Assembly (NCBI GenBank): GCA_009731425.1
Contig: AP018794.1
Location: forward strand, 4,203,501-4,267,500
Length of the DNA: 64,000 bases
Source: Lachnospiraceae bacterium KM106-2
GTDB taxonomy: Bacteria > Bacillota > Clostridia > Lachnospirales > Lachnospiraceae
Reading direction: 5' to 3'
Shown here: piece by piece, positions 1-5,898 of the stretch
Numbering within the stretch: position 1 is the first letter of the stretch
How the letters are laid out: the number at the start of each line of letters is the position of its first letter
Notes under the pieces: generated by a model
Seen by the model: only the letters and a program-made list of their open reading frames with translations
Databases searched by the model: none
Told to the model about the DNA's origin: nothing
Position numbers and translations under genes: made by a program

Positions 1-200
1 TGCCGGATCTGATCTCACTTAGTGGTTCTACAATCTATACGTTACAGTTTATTATCGTAACGCCCGTTGAGAAGCTCTATACGTTTACCGTAAAAGACGA
101 TGTTTTACGGGAGCTTGGGAAGGTGTTGAGAGATTATATGAAAGAATATCTGAATGGACATTTTAAATCTCTAGAAGTTCTTGAAATGATTGAAAAATGA
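1..200 (+). CDS. recO: RecO, C-terminal end (partial)
   Basis: The frame open from base 3 to the TGA at 198-200 encodes 65 residues that look like the C-terminus of the recombination mediator RecO, including STIYTLQFIIVTPVEKLYTF and the ending FKSLEVLEMIEK. RecO helps load RecA on gapped DNA in the RecFOR pathway. The gene is cut by the left edge of the window. Its place just upstream of a glycyl-tRNA synthetase gene matches the order I recall from many Clostridia. The identification rests on this C-terminal piece only. Confidence 0.8.
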   Translation, partial: PDLISLSGSTIYTLQFIIVTPVEKLYTFTVKDDVLRELGKVLRDYMKEYLNGHFKSLEVLEMIEK

Positions 201-218
201 TTATTCGGTAATTATATA

Positions 219-247
219 TTGAAAAACTCGTCTTTTTTAGTTAAAAT
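219..247 (+). promoter_or_regulatory. sigma-A promoter of lipoprotein-glyQS unit
   Basis: TTGAAA at 219-224 and TAAAAT at 242-247 are separated by 17 bp. They lie between the recO stop and the next start (283), so they probably drive the lipoprotein gene and, with no terminator between them, glyQS. I see no T-box leader. Confidence 0.6.
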
Positions 248-282
248 GATAAATAACGTAAAAAGGTGGAGGAACTAATTTC

Positions 283-885
283 ATGAAGAGAAAGGGCTTA
301 GGTATCGTAGCCTTGTTAGTGCTTTGTACGGCATTATCAGGTTGTGGTAAGGGTACACCATCCCTTTTAAAGAAAAGTGTTGATAAGAATACACTTTTAG
401 TTTTAGAGGATGGGCAAGTTCAGAATAGCATTGTTGAAGAATTTAATGAGTCATATTATGATCAAGATGAATTAAAGTCATTTATGGAAGAAGCAATCGA
501 AACATACAATAAAGATACAGCTGAAGATTCGGTTGAAATGAAGAAGTTTAAAGTAGATAATAAGCAGGCAAAAGCTGTTATGATCTATAAAACAGTAAAG
601 GATTATGCAACTTTTAATGATACAACAGTTAAAGTGATCTCTACGGGAAATGCCTTAAAATCTGATGAAATGCCAGTTACTTTTAAAGAAGTAAATGATA
701 ATAAGGAAGTTACCAAAGAGTTAGCATTGTCCAATCAAGAAGCAAAAGTGTTGATCACAGACCAAGCCGATTATAATATTATGATCGAAGGAACCATAAC
801 GCATGTGAGTAATGGAACTGTATTGGACGACAATACTGTGCAAGCAGGAAAGACAGGCACAACAATCATTGTATATGAACAATAA
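283..885 (+). CDS. Predicted lipoprotein of unknown function
   Basis: A 200-residue exported protein. The N-terminus has two positive residues, a hydrophobic stretch and the lipobox LSGC (Cys about residue 21), so it should be lipid-anchored outside the membrane. The rest is hydrophilic and rich in Lys, Glu and Asp, with no motif I recognise. The start is ATG after GGAGGA. It lies between recO and glyQS, with only 25 bp before glyQS and no terminator, so the two are probably co-transcribed. Function is unknown. Confidence 0.75.
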   Translation: MKRKGLGIVALLVLCTALSGCGKGTPSLLKKSVDKNTLLVLEDGQVQNSIVEEFNESYYDQDELKSFMEEAIETYNKDTAEDSVEMKKFKVDNKQAKAVMIYKTVKDYATFNDTTVKVISTGNALKSDEMPVTFKEVNDNKEVTKELALSNQEAKVLITDQADYNIMIEGTITHVSNGTVLDDNTVQAGKTGTTIIVYEQ

Positions 886-910
886 AATAAATTACGAGAG
901 GTAGAAACTG

Positions 911-2299
911 ATGGAAAAATCAATGGAAAAAATAGTTGCGTTAGCAAAATCAAGAGGATTTGTATATCCAGGATCTGAAATCTATGGTGGTCTTGCGAAC
1001 TCTTGGGATTACGGTAACTTAGGTGTTGAACTTAAGAATAACGTAAAAAAAGCATGGTGGAAGAAATTCATCCAAGAAAGCCCTTACAATGTAGGTATTG
1101 ATAGTGCAATCTTAATGAACCCTCAAACTTGGGTTGCATCTGGTCACTTAGGTGGATTCTCTGATCCTTTAATGGATTGTAAAGAATGTCGTGAACGTTT
1201 CCGTGCAGATAAATTAATCGAAGAATATATGCATGATAATGGAATCGAAATCGAAGGAAGCGTTGATGCTTGGTCTAACGAAGAAATGAAGAGCTATATC
1301 GATGAGCACAATATCAATTGTCCATCTTGTGGAAAACATAACTTCACAGACATCCGTCAATTCAACCTTATGTTCAAAACATTTCAAGGTGTAACAGAAG
1401 ATGCGAAGAATACAGTTTACCTTCGTCCAGAAACAGCACAAGGTATCTTTGTAAACTTCAAAAATGTTCAAAGAACATCTAGAAAGAAAATCCCATTTGG
1501 TATCGGTCAGATCGGTAAATCATTCCGTAACGAAATTACACCAGGTAACTTCATCTTCAGAATTAGAGAATTCGAACAAATGGAACTTGAATTCTTCTGT
1601 GAACCAGATACTGATTTAGAATGGTTCTCATACTGGAAAGATAAATGTATCAACTGGTTACAAACTCTTGGTATTAAACCAGAAGAAATGCGTGTACGTG
1701 ATCATGAAGCAGCTGAATTATCATTTTATTCCAAGGCTACAAGCGATATTGAATTCTTATTCCCATTCGGATGGGGTGAATTATGGGGTATTGCAGATCG
1801 TACTGACTACGATTTAACTCGTCATCAAGAAGAATCTAAAGTAGACTTAACTTACTTTGATGATGAAAAGAAACAAAAATATATCCCATATGTAATCGAA
1901 CCAAGTTTAGGTGCTGATCGTGTTACATTAGCATTCTTAGTAAATGCTTATGATGAAGAAGAAATCGGTGACGGAGATGTTAGAACCGTTATGCATTTCC
2001 ATCCAGCACTTGCACCAGTTAAGGTTGGTGTACTTCCATTATCTAAGAAGTTAAACGAAGGTGCAGAAAAAGTATATGCAGAGCTTAGCAAATACTATAA
2101 CTGTGAGTTTGATGATAGAGGAAATATCGGTAAACGTTACAGAAGACAAGATGAAATCGGTACTCCATTCTGTGTTACTTATGACTTTGATTCACAAGAA
2201 GATGGTTGTGTAACTGTTCGTGATCGTGACACAATGGAACAAGAAAGAATCAAGATTGAAGATCTTAAAGCATACTTCGAGAAGAAAATGGAATTCTAA
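911..2299 (+). CDS. glyQS: Glycine--tRNA ligase, single-chain type
   Basis: Charges tRNA-Gly with glycine in the cytoplasm. The 462 residues match the dimeric class II enzyme of Gram-positive bacteria, archaea and eukaryotes rather than the alpha2beta2 GlyQ/GlyS form. Visible features are the N-terminal FVYPGSEIYGG, two Cys pairs (CKEC and CPSC), class II motif 2 around SFRNEITPGNFIFRIREFEQ, motif 3 near EPSLGADRVTLAF, and a C-terminal anticodon-binding domain. A GAGAGG ribosome site precedes the ATG at about nine bases. Codon use is strongly biased, as expected of a highly expressed gene. Confidence 0.97.
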   Translation: MEKSMEKIVALAKSRGFVYPGSEIYGGLANSWDYGNLGVELKNNVKKAWWKKFIQESPYNVGIDSAILMNPQTWVASGHLGGFSDPLMDCKECRERFRADKLIEEYMHDNGIEIEGSVDAWSNEEMKSYIDEHNINCPSCGKHNFTDIRQFNLMFKTFQGVTEDAKNTVYLRPETAQGIFVNFKNVQRTSRKKIPFGIGQIGKSFRNEITPGNFIFRIREFEQMELEFFCEPDTDLEWFSYWKDKCINWLQTLGIKPEEMRVRDHEAAELSFYSKATSDIEFLFPFGWGELWGIADRTDYDLTRHQEESKVDLTYFDDEKKQKYIPYVIEPSLGADRVTLAFLVNAYDEEEIGDGDVRTVMHFHPALAPVKVGVLPLSKKLNEGAEKVYAELSKYYNCEFDDRGNIGKRYRRQDEIGTPFCVTYDFDSQEDGCVTVRDRDTMEQERIKIEDLKAYFEKKMEF

Positions 2300-2336
2300 G
2301 AAGATAGGGTAGATGACATTTTAGGGGGGGAGTTTT

Positions 2337-2975
2337 GTGAAGATCAAATTATTTTGCAGAGGATCTAAAAAATTAGCAATCAAGTATTGCTATTATCTCA
2401 AGTATAATTTGATGATTGCTCTTTGTATCATAGCACCTGTCATCCTTGTAATGTTAGACTATTTCAATGTGATACGGGCAGCTAGATTAAAGGCAAGCAG
2501 CTTTCTCCTTGTCGTTCTATTTATTCTATGGCTCATCGTCCTGCTCATTGGATGTAAAGGGAATAACTCGGTTACTGCTTTGCGGTATCAGATTTTTGCC
2601 ATTACAGAGGATGATAAACTAGTTCACTTCTGGTTTAAGGAAATGCTTCGTGATGGCAAGGTTGTTTTGCGTTTTCGTCCTTATCGAAAGAAGGAAAAGC
2701 AGAATGAGTTCGTTAAGATCATTAAGTCGAAAGAGGATGTTATCAAGGACGAGAAGTTCGAGGATTATCTTCGTACTCTTTATGAGGATGAGGAGGTCCA
2801 GAGAAAGAGTGATATTCTTTTTGAAGAGATGCAGAATATAAAGGTTGTGAAGAAGCGTAGAAATTTTTTCGTGGTTTCTTATACGATCGGTAAATTGAAT
2901 ACGAAAAAGAAGCTAAAGATTTATCGTAATATTACGAATCTGGATGCGATGTTAGATGTTATAAACCGTCACTAA
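2337..2975 (+). CDS. Two-helix membrane protein of unknown function
   Basis: A 212-residue protein with two hydrophobic helices (about residues 25-45 and 55-75) followed by a basic cytoplasmic domain of about 130 residues, rich in Lys, Arg and Glu. I recognise no family. The start is GTG at 2337 with a strong AGGGGGGG ribosome site seven bases upstream. It is 37 bp after glyQS and may be co-transcribed with it. Its stop codon lies inside the intrinsic terminator that follows. Confidence 0.7.
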   Translation: MKIKLFCRGSKKLAIKYCYYLKYNLMIALCIIAPVILVMLDYFNVIRAARLKASSFLLVVLFILWLIVLLIGCKGNNSVTALRYQIFAITEDDKLVHFWFKEMLRDGKVVLRFRPYRKKEKQNEFVKIIKSKEDVIKDEKFEDYLRTLYEDEEVQRKSDILFEEMQNIKVVKKRRNFFVVSYTIGKLNTKKKLKIYRNITNLDAMLDVINRH

Positions 2976-2997
2976 TTTTTTAGTGGCGGTTTTTTTG
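2965..2997 (+). terminator. Intrinsic terminator after membrane protein gene
   Basis: A 10-bp stem (ACCGTCACTA at 2965-2974 with TAGTGGCGGT at 2981-2990, one G-U pair), a six-base loop and a T-run at 2990-2996. The stop codon of the preceding gene lies within the stem. Confidence 0.85.
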
Positions 2998-3033
2998 TGC
3001 GTTGTGTGGGTGCTCTTACCTTGGAGGTTGTGC

Positions 3034-3241
3034 GCCTTCCTGTTGCCGATTTTATTGTCTTTGCAGGCGCCTCGTTATCCTCGAATTTTTGCAGGGCCAG
3101 GCGTTGCCTGGCTTTTGGCTGTCTTGGCTAGCTGATAGTCAAACGAGAGCGTTTGACTTCAGCTTTCCTGCGTCAGCCCCCTGCAAAAATCTCTGCGGGA
3201 AAGGTCGCCTGCAAAGAAAATAAAATCGGCGTAGGGAAGGC
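3034..3241 (+). repeat. 208-bp imperfect inverted-repeat hairpin element, copy 1
   Basis: The two ends are complementary: GCCTTCC (3034-3040) pairs with GGGAAGGC (3234-3241), and GCCGATTTTATT (from 3045) with AATAAAATCGGC near the right end. The pairing continues inward through TTTGCAGGCG/CGCCTGCAAA and ATTTTTGCAGGG/CCCTGCAAAAAT. The centre holds the smaller hairpins CCAGGCGTTGCCTGG and GTCAAACGAGAGCGTTTGAC. No open frame here looks real. The same architecture with different base pairs recurs at 53945-54150. It could be a structured RNA, a MITE-like element or a BIME-like element at convergent gene ends. Confidence 0.75.
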
Positions 3242-3305
3242 CTGTAGTGTATTGGCGATGAGCACTTGGCGGTATTGGATAAATAAAAAGGGAAGGACAA
3301 GATAG

Positions 3306-3364
3306 GAACTTTCTTCGGCGAGCTCAGAAAGTTGTCGCAGCTGTATAGGGAACAGCTGTGACAG
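3306..3364 (+). repeat. Twin-hairpin block shared with 54234-54292
   Basis: Two adjacent hairpins: AACTTTCT (3307-3314) with AGAAAGTT (3326-3333), then CAGCTGT (3338-3344) with ACAGCTG (3352-3358), ending TGACAG. The second locus at 54234-54292 has the same layout. There the first stem is AATTTCT/AGAAATT, so both arms changed together while the loop and the CAGCTGT stem stayed similar. Confidence 0.7.
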
Positions 3365-3382
3365 TTATTTAAGTGAACAACG

Positions 3383-3411
3383 AGCCAAAGCGATACTTGT
3401 ATCACCTTGGC
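3383..3411 (+). repeat. Additional hairpin in the non-coding region
   Basis: GCCAAAGCGATAC and GTATCACCTTGGC form an imperfect stem with a two-base loop. It lies between the twin-hairpin block and the tandem array. I did not find an obvious equivalent in the second copy of the element. Confidence 0.45.
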
Positions 3412-3460
3412 GACTGTCGCGATAACGAAAGAAACTCGTAAAGCGTGTTTCCTCTCATTT

Positions 3461-4194
3461 AGGGTTGGAATGATGATTGTCTAAGACGGACGGAGGCTGT
3501 CTCACTGCGTCCGCCAGCTCCTGGAAGGGGAAGTTTCTTTGCGGTAGGAGGGAAGTATATTGAGATTAGGTTGTTATGTTTGAGAATAGATGAAAAGAGG
3601 GAAGAACAGATTTGGTTATTGTTAGGGTTGGAATGATGATTGTTTAAGACGGACGGAGGCTGTCTCACTGCGTCCGCCAGCTCCTGGAAGGGGAAGTTTC
3701 TTTGTGGTAGGAGGGAAGTATATTGAGATTAGGTTGTTATGTTTGAGAATAGATGAAAAGAGGGAAGAACAGCTGTGATTGTTGTTAGGGTTGGAATGAT
3801 GATTGTCTAAGACGGACGGAGGCTGTCTCACTGCGTCCGCCAGCTCCTGGAAGGGGAAGTTTCTTTGCGGTAGGAGGGAAGTATATTGAGATTAGGTTGT
3901 TATGTTTGAGAATAGATGAAAAGAGGGAAGAACAGATTTGGTTATTGTTAGGGTTGGAATGATGATTGTTTAAGACGGACGGAGGCTGTCTCACTGCGTC
4001 CGCCAGCTCCTGGAAGGGGAAGTTTCTTTGTGGTAGGAGGGAAGTATATTGAGATTAGGTTGTTATGTTTGAGAATAGATGAAAAGAGGGAAGAACAGCT
4101 GTGATTGTTGTTAGGGTTGGAATGATGATTGTCTAAGACGGACGGAGGCTGTCTCACTGCGTCCGCCAGCTCCTGAAGGGAAAAGTTTCTTTGT
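3461..4194 (+). repeat. 163-bp tandem array, about 4.5 units, 326-bp super-repeat
   Basis: Each unit starts AGGGTTGGAATGATGATTGT, at 3461, 3624, 3787, 3950 and 4113. Units alternate between form A (GTCTAAG, TGCGGTAGG, CAGATTTGG) and form B (GTTTAAG, TGTGGTAGG, CAGCTGTGA), so 3461-3786 is itself duplicated at 3787-4112 with no difference that I can see. The last unit breaks off after the GACGGACGG...GTCCGCCAGCTCC block. One unit-like block also sits at 54341-54400. The 69-codon reverse-strand frames within the units are by-products of the repetition. Confidence 0.9.
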
Positions 4195-4226
4195 GGCTGT
4201 GTTTGATAATTGTTGTAAAGAGTTAT

Positions 4227-4263
4227 AAAAAAAAGACTTTCTAATTTCTTAGAAAGTCTTTTT
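4227..4263. terminator. Bidirectional terminator downstream of the cold-shock gene
   Basis: GACTTTCTAA (4235-4244) and TTAGAAAGTC (4249-4258) form a 10-bp stem with the loop TTTC. It is flanked by an A-run on the left and T-run on the right, so it can end transcription in both directions. It serves the minus-strand cold-shock gene and closes the repeat region. Confidence 0.85.
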
Positions 4264-4275
4264 GTATGGTTTTAA

Positions 4276-4479
4276 TTAAGCAACAGTTACGTTAACTGCT
4301 TGATCTCCTCTGTTACCAGTAGTAACATCGAAAGTTACGTTTTGGCCTTCTTCTAAAGTTTTGAAACCTTCAGAAGCGATTCCAGTGAAGTGTACGAAGA
4401 TGTCTTCGCCAGTAGCATCGTTAGTGATGAAACCAAATCCTTTTTCTGAGTTAAACCATTTTACTGTACCTTTATTCAT
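4276..4479 (-). CDS. Cold-shock protein (CspA/CspB family)
   Basis: A 67-residue single cold-shock domain (OB fold) that binds single-stranded RNA/DNA and acts as an RNA chaperone. The RNP1-like motif KGFGFITND and RNP2-like motif DIFVHF are both present, and the length is standard. I chose the ATG at 4479-4477 because it begins MNKGTVKWFNSEKGFG and has a well-placed GGAGGT. A longer frame starting upstream would add 16 atypical residues. The long leader holds a large inverted repeat, consistent with leader-based control as in other csp genes. Confidence 0.95.
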   Translation of the reverse strand: MNKGTVKWFNSEKGFGFITNDATGEDIFVHFTGIASEGFKTLEEGQNVTFDVTTGNRGDQAVNVTVA

Positions 4480-4523
4480 AATAAGATACCTCCATTTTTT
4501 ATTATATTTAGGTGAAAAAAAAA

Positions 4524-4579
4524 TCACATATTTTTGTAAATCTTTTATACTTAGATAAATGACTTACAAAAATATGTGA
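4524..4579 (-). promoter_or_regulatory. Large hairpin in the csp 5' leader
   Basis: TCACATATTTTTGTAA (4524-4539) and TTACAAAAATATGTGA (4564-4579) are perfect 16-bp inverted repeats around a 24-base loop. The element lies between the predicted csp promoter and its ribosome site, so it should be in the mRNA leader. By analogy with cspA leaders it could be a temperature-sensitive structure. That role is inference. Confidence 0.6.
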
Positions 4580-4607
4580 ATCAATTAAACATCTGAAATA
4601 TGTCCTA

Positions 4608-4636
4608 ATAGTAACAGACATTTGAGGTGCTGTCAA
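4608..4636 (-). promoter_or_regulatory. Predicted csp promoter
   Basis: On the minus strand, TTGACA (4636-4631) and TACTAT (4613-4608) are 17 bp apart. This would give a leader of roughly 120 nt containing the 16-bp hairpin. Confidence 0.6.
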
Positions 4637-4679
4637 GGAGAAAAGTTATTCTTTTTTTGTTTTAGACTTTTTTTCTTTG

Positions 4680-4693
4680 GTAAAACCATTTAC
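4680..4693 (+). promoter_or_regulatory. Putative LacI-family operator O3 (autoregulation)
   Basis: GTAAAACCATTTAC overlaps the promoter region of the LacI-type regulator, just before a TATAAG -10-like hexamer. It matches two related sites at 5759-5772 and 5859-5872 (shared form GTAAAACNNTTWAC). Confidence 0.5.
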
Positions 4694-4733
4694 AATTATA
4701 AGAAAATTATGAGAAAGAATGGGGGCTTCAGTA

Positions 4734-5750
4734 TTGATCACAATTAAGGAAATTGCTAGGGAGTGTAATGTTTCAATTGCAACAGTTTCTAATATTTTAA
4801 ATAAAAAGAATCATGCTAGTGAGGAAACGAAGACTCGTGTCATGGAGACAGCAAAACGGTTGGGTTATATTCCAAATGATATGGCAAGGGGATTGAAGAA
4901 GTCTATTCGGACGATTGGGATTATTACGGAAGATCTGACAGTGTTTAACTGTGCTGAGATTGTGGACGGGATCAATCAGTATTTGGATCAGAGGGGATAC
5001 TTTTTCATTCTTGGAAATCTTAGATTATATAAAAAGTATGGGAATCAGTTTTACAAGACAGAGGATTATGGTGATGATATTGCAGAGGAGTTTCGAAAGA
5101 TGCAAGGGAAGCGTGTGGATGGAATTATTTATGTAGGAGCCCATAGCAGAATGATTCACTGTATTCCAAAGGAGCTGAATGATAATGTTGTATTAGCATA
5201 TAGTATGTCACAGGAGAAAACGCAGCCATCGGTTATTATTGATGATGAAAGGGCAGGATATGATGCGACCAATTATCTTCTTGGGAAGAATTTGTTTGAA
5301 ATTGGAGTTATTGCGGGAGAGAAACAGAGTTATCATACGAATGAGCGGTTGAGAGGATATCAGAGGGCACTTTTCGAGCATGGAGTCCTTTATAATCCAG
5401 AGCATGTGTACTTTGGTGACTGGACGAGACAAACGGGATATCTTGGAGCGGCTAGATTGATCAAGGAGGGAGTCAGATCTATTTTTTGTATGAATGATAA
5501 TATGGCGAGCGGAGTCTATGATTACATAAATGAAACAACATTAACCATTGGGAAGGATCTCTCATTGATCGGTTTTGATAATCGTGAGCTATGTACGGTG
5601 TTTCGACCAGGGTTATCTTCTGTGGCGCTACCATTAGGGGCAATTGGCGAAAAGGCAGCTAAGCTTATTATTGATCAGTTAGAGAAGAGAGAGGGGAAAG
5701 AAGAGGTAATCAAGATTCCTTGCGAACTTGTGAAACGAGGTTCCGTTTAG
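4734..5750 (+). CDS. LacI-family transcriptional regulator
   Basis: A DNA-binding repressor with a sugar-responsive domain. The N-terminal helix-turn-helix reads TIKEIARECNVSIATVSNIL and is followed by hinge helix residues and a periplasmic-binding-like effector domain (about residues 60-335). I prefer the TTG at 4734, preceded by GGGGG at eight bases. This start gives the usual ITIKEIA N-terminus. The ATG at 4719 has no ribosome site and would add five residues. It lies directly upstream of the giant secreted protein gene. Matching palindromes before both genes suggest that it controls itself and that gene. The effector is unknown. Confidence 0.9.
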   Translation: MITIKEIARECNVSIATVSNILNKKNHASEETKTRVMETAKRLGYIPNDMARGLKKSIRTIGIITEDLTVFNCAEIVDGINQYLDQRGYFFILGNLRLYKKYGNQFYKTEDYGDDIAEEFRKMQGKRVDGIIYVGAHSRMIHCIPKELNDNVVLAYSMSQEKTQPSVIIDDERAGYDATNYLLGKNLFEIGVIAGEKQSYHTNERLRGYQRALFEHGVLYNPEHVYFGDWTRQTGYLGAARLIKEGVRSIFCMNDNMASGVYDYINETTLTIGKDLSLIGFDNRELCTVFRPGLSSVALPLGAIGEKAAKLIIDQLEKREGKEEVIKIPCELVKRGSV

Positions 5751-5758
5751 ATATTGAT

Positions 5759-5772
5759 GTAAAACGATTAAC
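5759..5772 (+). promoter_or_regulatory. Putative LacI-family operator O1
   Basis: GTAAAACGATTAAC, within the near-palindrome TGTAAAACGATTAACA with a central CG. It is about 80 bp upstream of the -10 of the next gene. Its centre is exactly 100 bp from that of O2. Confidence 0.55.
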
Positions 5773-5839
5773 AAATTAAAGAAATGTAACTTTTGCTGAT
5801 AGAACTGCACTTATTAGAAATTTCTTCCAGATGAATATG

Positions 5840-5848
5840 TGATATAAC
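5840..5848 (+). promoter_or_regulatory. Extended -10 promoter of the giant secreted protein gene
   Basis: TGATATAAC, an extended -10 (TGnTATAAT-like) without a clear -35. Operator O2 follows within ten bases, where a bound repressor would block initiation. Confidence 0.45.
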
Positions 5849-5858
5849 ATATTTAGAG

Positions 5859-5872
5859 GTTAAATGTTTTAC
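5859..5872 (-). promoter_or_regulatory. Putative LacI-family operator O2
   Basis: On the minus strand it reads GTAAAACATTTAAC, and it lies inside the 18-bp imperfect palindrome AGGTTAAATGTTTTACCT (5857-5874). It overlaps the expected transcription start of the giant secreted protein gene. Confidence 0.55.
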
Positions 5873-5898
5873 CTAAATAAGAGAAATGGAGGAAAGGT

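Noticed and set aside
886..910. T-box leader for glyQS
   Set aside because: Only 25 bp separate the lipoprotein gene and glyQS, and no specifier or antiterminator structure is visible upstream at 201-282.
3002..3405. Open frames in the non-coding hairpin region on both strands
   Set aside because: They follow the symmetry of the hairpin element, lack ribosome sites and have implausible, Cys- and Pro-rich composition.
3459..4157. Four overlapping reverse-strand frames of 69 codons with nearly identical products
   Set aside because: They recur every 163 bp only because the DNA is tandemly repeated. They overlap each other, lack ribosome sites and resemble no protein.
3461..4194. CRISPR-like array
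   Set aside because: The repeats are direct, 163 bp long and have no unique spacers. No cas genes are present.
5758..5773. Catabolite-control (cre) site
   Set aside because: The spacing does not fit the cre consensus, and two further matches to the same motif at the regulator and surface-protein promoters favour the local LacI-type protein.
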